Notes under the pieces: model-generated
What the model was told of the DNA's origin: nothing
Database searches by the model: none
What the model saw: the letters and a program-made list of their open reading frames with translations, nothing else
Translations under genes and position numbers: made by a program
DNA from: an uncultured Chloroflexota bacterium
GTDB lineage: Bacteria; Chloroflexota; Limnocylindria; Limnocylindrales; Limnocylindraceae
Direction of reading: 5' to 3'
Length of the DNA: 31,801 bases
Assembly: GCA_903851225.1 (NCBI GenBank)
Contig: CAINNT010000082.1
Coordinates: forward strand, 1 to 31,801
Shown: piece after piece, positions 16,216-25,623 of the stretch
Layout of the letters: every line of letters starts with the position of its first letter
Numbering within the stretch: the stretch's first letter is position 1

Positions 16216-19200
16216 CACACCAACCACGAGCGTCGCGCTGCTAACGAGTGTGGTCTCGGCTGGGCTTTCAAGTGTGACACCGAACTGGAACGGCCATGTC
16301 CATGTTGGGATGATTCCCTGATACCAATTGTGGATCCCCGTTGGGAGTGGCAGCGCCGACCAGTTTGGATACCAAACCAGTGCTACCACGGCGATACTGC
16401 TGATGGTGATGGCGAACATCCGCCGCACCTCTCTCGCTCCGAGGATTGACCAGGCGGCCACCGTCGCAGGAACAAGTGCGATCGCGCCAACGAGTGGACC
16501 CGGTGTGCCGAATCCACCTGACAGACACACTTGGCTCTCGGCATAAACGCTCGACACGCCTGCAAGTGCGCACAGCGCACCAGTCGCCATCCAGAGCACC
16601 GGCGCCGCTAGCACCGCGACTGCGCCACCGATGCGCAGGATCTGCGCCGCACGTTGCGATCCGGCGCGCAGATCAGCAAGCAAGAGTGCGAGTCCGATCA
16701 GGGCGATCTGTGAGGTTGGGTAGTAGTGATATTGGAATGCCGCGCGATCAATTCGCGCCCACGGTAGCCAGAGCGCAAGGCCAAGTACGAGCACCGATGC
16801 GAGACCCCAGCTGCGTCGTCGCCATGCTTCTGTAGCGAGCCAGATGGCGCCACCGATACTCAGAATGCGCGAGAGCACATTGCCACCGTCGTACACCGCA
16901 GCGGTCACCGCGCTGTTTTCTGCGGCAAAGCTCGACTGAAAGAACCAGACCGGCTTGAGGTCGAATGGCCACGCCCACCACGGAGAGCTCGCAGCATGCG
17001 CGACGCGCAACGTGTCGTGGTAGCGATACATTGAAGCGGTGAGGTCGGTCAGTGTCTGTCCGGTGTTGCCTGTTGGCCAGCCGGTGATCAACTGATTGCC
17101 CAGCGCCACCCAGGGTAGGTAGCTTGCGATGTAGACGCCGAGTGGTAGTGCAGCGAGGGCGAAGAACACGAGTGTTGCTTCGCCTGGTAGCGAAAGGAGG
17201 CCGAGTAGGGAGCGTGGCGTAGCCTCACGGCGCGAGATGCCGCCAGCGCGGTAGATCGCCGCGCCAGTCGCCGCAAGGAGCACCGTCAGTGCCGCGGCGA
17301 ATGGAAGATTCGGAGTACGGGTGGAACCTTCGGCAACGGTGAGTGCTTGTGGGAGAAGGACGGCGCCGAGAAGGGCGAGTCCGCCTACGACCAGCAGTCG
17401 CCCAGGCGCAGTTCGGGCCAACCAGATGATGCCCAAGCCGAAGATGCCGTAGAGGGCGACCCACTTGCTCGCGAGCGCTCCGCCAAGGAGTAGGCCGGCC
17501 GCGAGAAGCAGGAGCCCGCCAGAGATGGCGCCGCGGAAGCGCCCCTGTAGCCATGCGACAAAGGCGACCGTGCCTCCGAGGAGGAAGGTGAGGAGGTAGA
17601 CGTCATTCATGCCGATCCGGCTCTGCACGAAGCCAGCTCCGTCGAGCAGGGCGAGAACACCGACAAGTGCGGCCACGTCGCGTCGCTCGGTGAGGAGCCG
17701 CGCCAACAGCACCAAGAGAGCTGCGGCCACTGCGCCAGCAATCACCCCGGGCCAGCGCCAGCCAGCGGCCAGTTCGCCGACGCTTACCTGTGTCATGGCA
17801 CCAGACGGCGTGGCAAGAAGGAGCTCCCCATTACCACCGTCGGCACGCTCAGCGGAGGCGTCAAGGGCGGCGCCAGCCGCTCCAAGCACCAGTGTGTCGG
17901 CGTCCACGGCGACATCGGCGAACCGCGCGTTGCCGTTCGGCTCAATTGTCCACAACGATGCACCGGTGCCGTCTGGGCCGGGTGCCACTACGTGCACCAT
18001 GCGACTCGCGTCGCTCGGCACAATCGCCGACGCCCGTGGGATCGTGACCTGCGCCAGCAGCGTCGCGCTCTCGTTGTTGATGTTGTAGACACGCACGCCA
18101 TCGCGGCCCGCCACATACAGTCGCGGCCCGTCAAACCAATCGATCGCCGCGATCGTCGTGGCGCCACCGTCGATCGACGACATTCGTGGGCTGGACAAGT
18201 CGGTTGCGATGAAGCTGGTCATCCCAGTCGCGCTCGTCACAAAGATCCGTTCTTCGCCATCGACCGTACGTGCGACGACTGAGGTTCCACCTGTGAGTGG
18301 CGCGTTCGCCACCACTGCTCCGTTACGCAGGATGAGCACCTCATCGCGACGTACCAGCGCAACGCCGTTCTCGGCTAGCGGTGCTATTCCTGCTATCGGG
18401 CCGCCGGAAGCTGTCCAGGTTCTGAGCCCATCGCTTCCACCCAGATCCGCAGTGGCGCGATCGACTGCGAAGAACGTGCCGTTACTCGTTGCTCCCCAGA
18501 GCGACCCGTCCGCTGCTGCGACCAACGTTGACACAGCTCGAATTGGGATCGCGCCGAGAACCGTACGTGTCGCGGCATCGATGACGCTGATCTCCTCCGG
18601 ACCCGCCACCCACAACCTGCCCCGGCTTAGTGCGTCTTCTGGTCGGGCGGCGATTGCGCCAATCGTGGTTGGGTACGCTGTTCGCGCGTTGACTCTTGGC
18701 GCACCGATTGTCTCAAGTCCAAGCGCGATCAGGTACTTCGCAAGATGCGGGTGGGTGTATTCATAGATTGCATGTGGCTCGCCGTACTTCCAATCTTGCA
18801 TGAACTCAGCCGCCGTCCGTACGTGATACACCTCGTCAAAATGGAAGCGCGTCGGTTCACCTACGCGCCATCCTCGAAGCGACACGGCGCTGACCGCAAC
18901 AAGTATGAGAAGCCAGACGTCGATGCGCGTTATGGCTCGACGGGGTTCCGGCCTTGCGATCACGGTGCGCTTTGGCATCGCGTCGACGTGCTTCCGGAGC
19001 GGTTTCGCAGGCCGCGCGCCGCTGCTCGTTCTCTCGACTCTCCACGCGAGCCCGATCGCCGCAATGAGCGCGGCCGTGATCGCGACGGCCGTAGCGGTGA
19101 TTGCGATGGGTGTCTGTAGTGCGTCGGTGAGCGCGCCCAGATCTGGCAGTCCTGGGTTTTGAAAGTATGGAATGGTCAGCACACCCCAGCTGTTCGCAAA

Positions 19201-20310
19201 GAACCCAACGGAGGTTGTGACTGCGATCCAGCGCCAGGCTGGACGCGCTGCTGCAAGCGCGATCGTGAGCGGGATCGCTGGAAAGAGGTATCGCTCGTGC
19301 ACGCGTGTTGGCAGGACGAAGAAGGCGATCGCGAGGATGGCAACTGCGGTAACGGTGCGAATCGCCGTGTCTCGCCGCACGTAGCGCATCGCCACGAGCA
19401 CGGCGGTGGTGATCGCTGCGCTTCCGAGCGCCACGCCGGGAATACCGATCAGCGGTAACGGATCGATATCCGATGCCCACCCGGTGGCATCGACAACCGC
19501 GCGCCCACCCACCTCGATCAGTGCCCACGGGTTCCAAGCATTCACAGAAAGGTACGGGTAGCCACCTGCCGCCTCCGCCACCTTGGCGAGCACGTCAGGG
19601 AGCGTGAGTCCAAATGGAAGCGCTGCGACTGCGATGGTGGCGGCGCCAGCGAGACCGGTCACGACGAAGGCCCACGGGTCGCGCGCAGACCGTGCGCGCA
19701 CGAAGGCGAGCGCCGCGACGATCGGAATGAGGATGCCGAACTGGGGCTTCAGCACCGCGGCCAGCGCTGCGAGAATCGCACCGCTCACCGTATGGCCGCG
19801 GATCAACGCTGAAAGCGAGAAGAGAAGGGCAACGGTTCCGACGGAATCGACCTGCCCCCACACCGCCGAGTCAAGCCAGATCATTGGCCCAAACGCCATG
19901 GCGGCGGCGGCGATCAGCTGCCCGCGACGGGGAGCACCGAGGTCGCTGGCCAGGCGTGCAGTGCCGAGCACGAGCAGACCGTCGGCGAGGATTGCCGGAA
20001 GCTTGATCAGTGCACCAGGGTCTGTGCTGCCAGCGAAAAGTGCGCCGAGTGATCCGAGCGCCCACAGGATCCACAGGTAGCCAGGGAGGTAGTCGACGAA
20101 GATTCCACGTGCATAGAATCCCCACGGTCCGCGGGTTCCCAGTTCAGATGCCCATGATCGAAACGCGTTGAGATCCGCGGCGAATCCGGCATCTGGAGGG
20201 AGCGCGACGTATGCGATGATCGCTCGCAAGAGAATCCCGAGTGCAGCGATCGACACAAGTGTGCGAAGGCTGACCTGGTCGGTCGGTCGACGAGTCGTCT
20301 GAGAACTCAT
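16126..20310 (-). CDS. Giant tandem GT-C glycosyltransferase: mannosyltransferase-like domain plus PMT domain with inserted propeller-like region
   Basis: Encodes 1394 residues from MSSQTTRRPTDQVSLRTLVS. Residues about 15-425 form a polytopic GT-C domain (PPDAGFAADLNAFRSWASEL in the first outer loop, and PTRVHERYLFPAIPL, typical of polyprenyl-phosphate-mannose-dependent enzymes). After a basic linker, a second GT-C domain starts near 460. It has the protein-O-mannosyltransferase-type acidic motif FHFDEVYHVRTAAEFM (Asp-Glu near 491) and HPHLAKYLIALGLE. About 545-850 is a non-membrane, beta-rich insertion with repeated blades (LWVAGPEEISVIDAAT, LYVAGRDGVRVYNINN), probably a propeller on the outer face. 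Membrane helices then resume (WRWPGVIAGAVAAALLVLLA). Likely role: transfer of mannose or a similar sugar to exported protein or lipid. The divergent GT2 gene could make the donor. Confidence 0.85.
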   Translation of the reverse strand: MSSQTTRRPTDQVSLRTLVSIAALGILLRAIIAYVALPPDAGFAADLNAFRSWASELGTRGPWGFYARGIFVDYLPGYLWILWALGSLGALFAGSTDPGALIKLPAILADGLLVLGTARLASDLGAPRRGQLIAAAAMAFGPMIWLDSAVWGQVDSVGTVALLFSLSALIRGHTVSGAILAALAAVLKPQFGILIPIVAALAFVRARSARDPWAFVVTGLAGAATIAVAALPFGLTLPDVLAKVAEAAGGYPYLSVNAWNPWALIEVGGRAVVDATGWASDIDPLPLIGIPGVALGSAAITTAVLVAMRYVRRDTAIRTVTAVAILAIAFFVLPTRVHERYLFPAIPLTIALAAARPAWRWIAVTTSVGFFANSWGVLTIPYFQNPGLPDLGALTDALQTPIAITATAVAITAALIAAIGLAWRVERTSSGARPAKPLRKHVDAMPKRTVIARPEPRRAITRIDVWLLILVAVSAVSLRGWRVGEPTRFHFDEVYHVRTAAEFMQDWKYGEPHAIYEYTHPHLAKYLIALGLETIGAPRVNARTAYPTTIGAIAARPEDALSRGRLWVAGPEEISVIDAATRTVLGAIPIRAVSTLVAAADGSLWGATSNGTFFAVDRATADLGGSDGLRTWTASGGPIAGIAPLAENGVALVRRDEVLILRNGAVVANAPLTGGTSVVARTVDGEERIFVTSATGMTSFIATDLSSPRMSSIDGGATTIAAIDWFDGPRLYVAGRDGVRVYNINNESATLLAQVTIPRASAIVPSDASRMVHVVAPGPDGTGASLWTIEPNGNARFADVAVDADTLVLGAAGAALDASAERADGGNGELLLATPSGAMTQVSVGELAAGWRWPGVIAGAVAAALLVLLARLLTERRDVAALVGVLALLDGAGFVQSRIGMNDVYLLTFLLGGTVAFVAWLQGRFRGAISGGLLLLAAGLLLGGALASKWVALYGIFGLGIIWLARTAPGRLLVVGGLALLGAVLLPQALTVAEGSTRTPNLPFAAALTVLLAATGAAIYRAGGISRREATPRSLLGLLSLPGEATLVFFALAALPLGVYIASYLPWVALGNQLITGWPTGNTGQTLTDLTASMYRYHDTLRVAHAASSPWWAWPFDLKPVWFFQSSFAAENSAVTAAVYDGGNVLSRILSIGGAIWLATEAWRRRSWGLASVLVLGLALWLPWARIDRAAFQYHYYPTSQIALIGLALLLADLRAGSQRAAQILRIGGAVAVLAAPVLWMATGALCALAGVSSVYAESQVCLSGGFGTPGPLVGAIALVPATVAAWSILGAREVRRMFAITISSIAVVALVWYPNWSALPLPTGIHNWYQGIIPTWTWPFQFGVTLESPAETTLVSSATLVVGVLLLCAATAGAYGASRFSAAARREFDKDRA

Positions 20311-20335
20311 TTGCCGAGTGTAGCCGTGAAGGGGG

Positions 20336-21094
20336 TTGTGGAAGTTGCCGCTACAGGAGCTCTCGCTCTTCTTCCCGTGCCACAACGAGGCCGAGAACCT
20401 TGAGGCGCTTGTCGCCGATGCGCTTACCGCACTCCCTGCGCTTGCGATGACCTATGAGGTCATTCTCGTCGATGATGGCTCCCGTGATGACACTGCTGCT
20501 GTAGCAGAGCGCCTAGTACGGCAGCATGGCGACACAGTCCGATTGGTACGCCACGACGTGAACCGCGGATACGGCGGCGCGCTTCGCTCAGGATTTGCCG
20601 CCGCTCGATATCGTCACCTTGCGTACACCGACGGTGACCGACAGTTCCGCGTCGCCGACCTGGCTCGCCTTGTTGAGCGTGCGGAGGAGACGCAGTCACC
20701 CGTTGTTATCGGCTTTCGGTTGCAGCGCGCCGATCCACCGTTGCGGCTCGTTTACGCCACGATCTACCGCGCTGCCAATCGCCTCTGGTTTGGGCTTCGT
20801 GTTCGCGACGTCGACTGCGCGGCAAAGCTCTTCCAGCGCAGCGTGTTGCGCGGCATCAATGTGCATTCTGACGGCGCATTCTTCTCTGCGGAACTCCTGA
20901 TTCGTTTACAGCGTGCTGGTGTGAACATCGCCGAGGTTGGTGTGCCGCACTATCCGCGCACGGCTGGATCCCCAACGGGGGCGCGGCTCTCTGTCATCGC
21001 TCGCGCTGTTCGCGATTTTTGGTCGTTGCGCCTACGGTTGTGGCTGAACCGCTCTCAGGCTCTTGCGCGAGGTCGCGCGCTGCTCAACGACTAA
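20336..21094 (+). CDS. GT2 family polyprenyl-phosphate sugar synthase-like glycosyltransferase
   Basis: Encodes up to 252 residues. The GT-A fold motifs are LSLFFPCHNEAENLEALV, VILVDDGSRDDT, VNRGYGGALRSGF and the metal-binding TDGDRQFRVADL, followed by DVDCAAKLFQRSVL, as in dolichyl-phosphate mannose synthases. It would move a sugar from a nucleotide donor onto a polyprenyl phosphate on the cytoplasmic face. No C-terminal membrane helices are seen. Start choice is uncertain: the TTG at 20336 abuts a GGGGG stretch, while the TTG at 20345 has better spacing to it. It is divergent from the large GT-C gene with about 25 bases between starts, which suggests a shared pathway. Confidence 0.86.
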   Translation: MWKLPLQELSLFFPCHNEAENLEALVADALTALPALAMTYEVILVDDGSRDDTAAVAERLVRQHGDTVRLVRHDVNRGYGGALRSGFAAARYRHLAYTDGDRQFRVADLARLVERAEETQSPVVIGFRLQRADPPLRLVYATIYRAANRLWFGLRVRDVDCAAKLFQRSVLRGINVHSDGAFFSAELLIRLQRAGVNIAEVGVPHYPRTAGSPTGARLSVIARAVRDFWSLRLRLWLNRSQALARGRALLND

Positions 21095-21579
21095 CGCGTC
21101 GGCGGCGGCTCTTCGGCTTCGAGGGAATTCACAAAATCGCGGAAGAGCGAAAGGCGTTCCTCTTCGGCTGCCTCCGGGACGATCCCTTCTGCTGAGAGAA
21201 GATCTGTCGCGATGAAGATTGGGGCGTCGGCACGCAGGGCCAGTGCCACGGCGTCACTTGGTCGCGCGTCAAGCTCCGCCTCTTCGCTGTTCGAGGCGAG
21301 CATCACCATGCGTGCACGAAATGTCTCGTCGCGAACCTCTGTAATGCGCACTTCACGTAGTGTTGCGCCAAGTGCACGAATGGCCCGAAGCGCGATGTCG
21401 TGCGTGAGCGGACGCTCTGGCGCGATTCCTTGAAGGTGATAGGCAATCGCGCTTGCTTCGTTGGGGCCAATTGGAATCGGAAGGTAGCGCGCCTCTTCAG
21501 CATCTCGCAAGAGCAGCACGTGCGTGCCAGAGGTCATCTGGATGCGCACCCCGTCGACAATCGCGCGTCGTAGTTCCAT
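21091..21579 (-). CDS. Bifunctional nuclease domain (DUF151) protein
   Basis: Encodes 162 residues of the BFN/DUF151 family. Signatures are HVLLLRDAEEARYLPIPIGPNEASAIAYHL (in part), the RPLTHDIALRAIRALGATLREVRITEV segment and the conserved ARPSDAVALALRADAPIFIATDLL region. Family members have been reported as nucleases and are common in Actinobacteria, Chloroflexota and Thermotogae. The stop codon overlaps the convergent glycosyltransferase stop. The C-terminal acidic tail is poorly conserved. The cellular role here is not evident from its neighbours. Confidence 0.88.
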   Translation of the reverse strand: MELRRAIVDGVRIQMTSGTHVLLLRDAEEARYLPIPIGPNEASAIAYHLQGIAPERPLTHDIALRAIRALGATLREVRITEVRDETFRARMVMLASNSEEAELDARPSDAVALALRADAPIFIATDLLSAEGIVPEAAEEERLSLFRDFVNSLEAEEPPPTR

Positions 21580-21597
21580 CGCTTTATGATCGCATGC

Positions 21598-24084
21598 TTA
21601 CGGCGTAGGAACTGGTGTTTCGATCACTGGATCAGGTGTTGGGTTGACACTCGCGCCTGGTTCTTGCGTAACTGGCAACCCAAGAACGGCGCTGCGCACA
21701 CGTTCGGCCTCAGCCCAGACAAATGTTGGCGCGCCACCATCGGCGGCGGGAAGGATGTACCCGCCGACAATTTCGCCGAGCGGTCCCGATGGGTCGTTGA
21801 TGACGAACTGCGCAAGCATCGCGCCAGACGTTGCCTTGCTGTACGCGATGACGCGATATGCACTGCTGTCCCAGGCATATACGATCCCGGTGCGGCTCGC
21901 CCCAGCGGACATCACCAGGGTTGGTGTGAGGAGCGGGCGGAGGAGTTCGTCGCCGATCTCCGCTGGGGTCCAGTCGTCAGCGGCTCCGCCTGAGTAGCGG
22001 CGCAGCACACCGTCGATGGTCATGTACACGTCGCCGTCGATGGCGATGCTGGTCATTGCGCCAAGCGACATCGGGCTGATCAGGTAGGCCGTTGGCGTGG
22101 CGGGATACCCAGTGCCGTCGGGGGCCGGTTGATACCGCAGGATCTGACGAGCCGATGGGTCGACGACATAGAGGCGATAGAGCCCTGTCCCCGGGTCAGC
22201 CGCGAAGCCGACGATCGCCTTGACGTCGCTCCCCCACAGCTCGCCGTCGCGAACGCGAAGCTTTACGAGCGTTCCCTTGCCGGCTCCATCCGAGGGCCGC
22301 CAGCGCCAGAGATTCGAAGAGGCATCGAAGACCACAAGGTCGGGCCCCGAGGCGGATAGCAGCAGTGCGCGCCCCGTGCGCGTGCCGTAGAGATCAAACC
22401 CAGGCTGGTACACCACGGTGGCACGACCGCGCTCCGGGTCGATCCTGTACACCGCGCCCGTGATGTTGTCGATGACGTACGGAAGTCCATCAGGGCCCTG
22501 AACGATCGCTGTGATCTCGAACGTTGCCCCGGCCGCATCAAAGTCAAAGAGGTCAATCGGTGTGGTTTCACTAACGAGGAAGATCTTGTTGAGGGTCTCC
22601 GTTGCCTGGGTGCGTAGGGATGCGATTTGACTTGTTGAGCCGCCGCCACTCTCTGCAAGATTCAAGTTGGCGACAGCGGAGAGCAAGAGGGTCTTCACGC
22701 GTGAGGGGTCGTTGACGAGCAGGTTGGTTTGTGGATCAAGCGCTTCGTTGATGCTGATCTCGGCGTTTCGCAGCGCCTCCCGCACCTTCGCCGCCGCGTC
22801 AAGCTCAGAGGTTGATCCGTTCAAGACGAAGGCGGTTGCTCCGCCTACTCCGGCGACGAGCACCGCAGCGAGGAGCAGAGCAGCGGAACGGCGGCGGCGG
22901 CTTCGCTGCACTTCCTGTTCCGTCTGTTCCCCATCATCTGTAACGGCGCGAAGGGATGGTTTAGATGGTCTGATCGTGAGCCACGGCGCTCGACGTTCGA
23001 TCACATCGGCGATGCGCGCTGCAGCACGTTGCCACATAGATGCAGACGTAGCAGCGCGCTCACGCCACGAGCGTTCGATCTGTGGTTCCGCCGCGCTGCG
23101 ATGCTCCGCGCGAAGTCGGGCTTCGGCACGCGCGGCCTCTTGTGCCGCCCGCACCGCATCACTCGTACGCTGATCGCGCGCAGGCGGCGGCTGGCTCTTT
23201 CCGCTGGCGCGCGGCTGCACGCCGCTTCTGGTGCTCGGTCGTCGTGCTTCGATTACGGCTTGGGCGGCGGTGTCAATCGGCTCATACGGTTGCGTGCGAA
23301 CATCCGGTCGCGAAGGATCTGCTTTCGGCGCGACCGGCTTTGCGGCAGCGATACGCGCCTCGCGTTCGAGCCTCCCCTCCTCCCAGCGGGTACGTGCATT
23401 GATCTTTGCTACGGCGACCGGATCGATCGGCACGGCAATGAGCGTGTCGGGCTCTGGCGTAGCTCGCTTAGAAGTCGTTCGCCGAGGCGGTAACACCTCC
23501 AGAAGCGCCGCTGGATAGGTCAGCGGAGCAAACACCCCAGTCGCTGGCATGCGTGCACGCACGGTTCGTCTCGCATCGTCCGCGGTGATTGCAATCGCGA
23601 CTCGATCTTCTAGTGACATCGAGAGGCGGGCTGCTGAGATTCCACCGCGCTCGAGTGTGCGTGATGATGCGCCAGGCACTTCGTCGGGGAGCATGATGGT
23701 TGTTGCTCGACCTTCAACGGTGCGACGCGCGGCAATCGCGACGCCACCGGTTCGCGCAGCGAGCACTTCGCTGCGCGAGAGCGCAACGATTCCAATCGCC
23801 ACCTTCTGGCCGAGCATCTTTTGTGCGGCGGCGAGTGCGCGCCGCGCGCGCTCGGCGGGGCCAGCTGAAGCGTCGCGATCATACTGGTTCAAGGTTGCGG
23901 TGGCGGCGCGCTGAAGCTGATCCGTGGTCGCACTAGCAAGAGTGAGCAGTACGGCGCGCGTGCCTAGTACGCGCTCCTCAGATGGGCCTTTTGGGTTTCG
24001 CGCAAGCAGTAGCCAGCCTGGCCCGAACGCGGGTTCGGTCGCCGTTAGCACTGCCGGGTGAACGGTGAGTTCGGTGTGATCCAT
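21598..24084 (-). CDS. Large single-pass protein with predicted extracytoplasmic propeller-like domain
   Basis: Encodes 828 residues and is not assigned to a family with confidence. Residues 1-190 form a compact alpha/beta region (VAIGIVALSRSEVLAARTGG, MSLEDRVAIAITADD) whose layout faintly recalls PPM-type phosphatases but lacks visible metal-binding DGxG motifs. About 190-395 is a charged, proline- and alanine-rich linker, partly coiled coil (RAAQEAARAEARLRAEHRSA). One membrane helix follows a basic stretch, about 398-420 (SAALLLAAVLVAGVGGATAF). The remainder has a short helical region and then repeated strand patterns (LPYVIDNITGAVYRIDPERG, LYRLYVVDPSARQILRY, VYMTIDGVLRRY), suggesting a propeller outside the membrane. 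It ends in a proline/threonine tail. It follows dciA by 15 bases. Confidence 0.6.
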   Translation of the reverse strand: MDHTELTVHPAVLTATEPAFGPGWLLLARNPKGPSEERVLGTRAVLLTLASATTDQLQRAATATLNQYDRDASAGPAERARRALAAAQKMLGQKVAIGIVALSRSEVLAARTGGVAIAARRTVEGRATTIMLPDEVPGASSRTLERGGISAARLSMSLEDRVAIAITADDARRTVRARMPATGVFAPLTYPAALLEVLPPRRTTSKRATPEPDTLIAVPIDPVAVAKINARTRWEEGRLEREARIAAAKPVAPKADPSRPDVRTQPYEPIDTAAQAVIEARRPSTRSGVQPRASGKSQPPPARDQRTSDAVRAAQEAARAEARLRAEHRSAAEPQIERSWRERAATSASMWQRAAARIADVIERRAPWLTIRPSKPSLRAVTDDGEQTEQEVQRSRRRRSAALLLAAVLVAGVGGATAFVLNGSTSELDAAAKVREALRNAEISINEALDPQTNLLVNDPSRVKTLLLSAVANLNLAESGGGSTSQIASLRTQATETLNKIFLVSETTPIDLFDFDAAGATFEITAIVQGPDGLPYVIDNITGAVYRIDPERGRATVVYQPGFDLYGTRTGRALLLSASGPDLVVFDASSNLWRWRPSDGAGKGTLVKLRVRDGELWGSDVKAIVGFAADPGTGLYRLYVVDPSARQILRYQPAPDGTGYPATPTAYLISPMSLGAMTSIAIDGDVYMTIDGVLRRYSGGAADDWTPAEIGDELLRPLLTPTLVMSAGASRTGIVYAWDSSAYRVIAYSKATSGAMLAQFVINDPSGPLGEIVGGYILPAADGGAPTFVWAEAERVRSAVLGLPVTQEPGASVNPTPDPVIETPVPTP

Positions 24085-24099
24085 CTGCTGAGAATACGC

Positions 24100-24441
24100 T
24101 CAGTCTCGTTCGCCGCCCGGGGCAGCAATCCGTACGGTCACGCCGATCGAGCGCTCGCCTCCTGGGCGCTCGCTGAATAGACGTGCAAGCTCGGCGCCGC
24201 GCAAATGCAGCTCTTGTGCAGCGACAGGATTGCGCGCCTCGACGATGAGCCGACTGCGTTCGATAGCAACGAGGTGGCTGACGGCGGCAAGGTGTGGGGC
24301 TACCTCGCGGAGCAGGTCGCCGAAGACGCCCATTGTCCGCGCGAATCGCAGCTCCTCCTCAAGTCCGAGAGCACGTGCCGCTTCGGGGAGCAGGCCGGCC
24401 AGGTCTGCCGGTCGACCTTTTCGAGTGCGCTTCGTGCTCAC
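24100..24441 (-). CDS. dciA: DciA-like (DUF721) protein
   Basis: Encodes 113 residues. The core ARTMGVFGDLLREVAPHLAAVSHLVAIERSRLIVEARNPVAAQEL matches the DUF721 pattern, with a W-to-F-type substitution in the usual Wxx(I/V)VG segment. DciA is the predicted loader or operator of the replicative helicase DnaB in bacteria without DnaC or DnaI. Its ATG overlaps the recF stop by 4 bases, placing it in the dnaA-dnaN-recF origin cluster as in Actinobacteria. The C-terminal variable part is short. Assignment rests on context as well as sequence. Confidence 0.78.
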   Translation of the reverse strand: MSTKRTRKGRPADLAGLLPEAARALGLEEELRFARTMGVFGDLLREVAPHLAAVSHLVAIERSRLIVEARNPVAAQELHLRGAELARLFSERPGGERSIGVTVRIAAPGGERD

Positions 24442-25592
24442 GCTGCCACCACGCTGCCGCGCGGTCCACGTTGGATTTCACGCGACGAGGCCTTTGCCAC
24501 AAGCCCTGGGGCTAGGTCTTCGAGCGCAGTTGCCGTGATGATGCTTTGCGGCAACGCCGCGATTCGCGCCACAAGATGTTCTCGTCGCTGGGGATCAAGC
24601 TCAGAGAATGCATCGTCGAGAAGCAGAACGGGTGGGTGGCCATATTCGTCGGTGAGTAGCGTGATCTCGGCAAAAAGGAGCGCAAGCAGAAGACTGCGCT
24701 GCTGCCCTCGCGACGCTGTCGGGGCAATGTCGCCGCCGCCGACATAAAAGGCGATGTCGTCGCGGTGTGGCCCAACCAGCGTGTAGCCCTGGTATCCCTC
24801 GGCCTCTGCAGTTTGGTCAAACGATTGCGCAAGTCGGGCGGCGCATTCGCTTGCGGCTTCGTCCGGACGATACTCCTCGCGCGACAGATAACGTGTTTCA
24901 AGGGAGGCTTCGTTCGGCGCCACCTCTTCGTGTGTTGCCGAAAGCACTGGGGCGAGTGCGCTCAGGAGAGCGAGGCGGCCAGCCACCACCTCAGACCCGG
25001 TGGTGATCAGCATCTCGGTCCATGGGCGCATCTCACTAGCGATGCCACGGCGCGCGGCGCCGTCCACCTCGAGCGCGTCCTTCAACAGACGATTTCGCTG
25101 ACGAAGCGCTCGCTCGTAGCGCGTCAAGGTTGCCTCATACCCGCGCTGCCACTGTGATGCGACGCGGTCAAGTAGTCCGCGGCGGATGGATGGGGCGCCG
25201 ACGACAAGGCCGGTCTCCTCTGGAACAAACGCTGTGACGCGCAGTCGCTGCCCGAGCGCCGCGGTGGTGCGCGGCGTCCCATTCACGAGATGTCTCGCCC
25301 GCCCGGTGCGCGAGATCTCCACGCCGAGTGTTGAGCGCGCGAGGGTGTCGTCTGGATCTGCGCCGTCTTCTCGCACCGTCACTGTGATCGACGCCTGGCC
25401 TTCGTTGCCAGCGATCACTTCACGAAGCGCTCCTGCGCGGTGTGAGCGACCAGTTGCCGCAATGATGCATGCCTCGAGGATGGTCGTCTTGCCTGCGCCG
25501 TTCTCCCCCCAGAAGATGTGTGTCCCCGGCGCAAGCGCGATGGTGGCGTCTGACCAGCTGCGCATCTGGTGTAGCCGAACGCTCTCAATCAT
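24438..25592 (-). CDS. recF: DNA replication and repair ATPase RecF
   Basis: Encodes 384 residues, the usual size. RecF is an SMC-like ATPase that helps load RecA at gaps. Walker A is FWGENGAGKTTILEA (28-42), the ABC signature region is ASRGQQRSLLLALLFAEI (312-329), and Walker B is PVLLLDDAFSELDPQRREHL. The usual N-terminal pattern (hxxhRN/hxxxxhxhxPGxNhhhGxNGxGKT) is recognisable, though the arginine-asparagine after the first strand is HQMRSWSDA. It follows dnaN with a 31-base gap and overlaps dciA by 4 bases, as expected for this replication cluster. Confidence 0.96.
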   Translation of the reverse strand: MIESVRLHQMRSWSDATIALAPGTHIFWGENGAGKTTILEACIIAATGRSHRAGALREVIAGNEGQASITVTVREDGADPDDTLARSTLGVEISRTGRARHLVNGTPRTTAALGQRLRVTAFVPEETGLVVGAPSIRRGLLDRVASQWQRGYEATLTRYERALRQRNRLLKDALEVDGAARRGIASEMRPWTEMLITTGSEVVAGRLALLSALAPVLSATHEEVAPNEASLETRYLSREEYRPDEAASECAARLAQSFDQTAEAEGYQGYTLVGPHRDDIAFYVGGGDIAPTASRGQQRSLLLALLFAEITLLTDEYGHPPVLLLDDAFSELDPQRREHLVARIAALPQSIITATALEDLAPGLVAKASSREIQRGPRGSVVAA

Positions 25593-25623
25593 TGCTGCGC
25601 CGCCCGTGTACGAGCGGTGGGGG

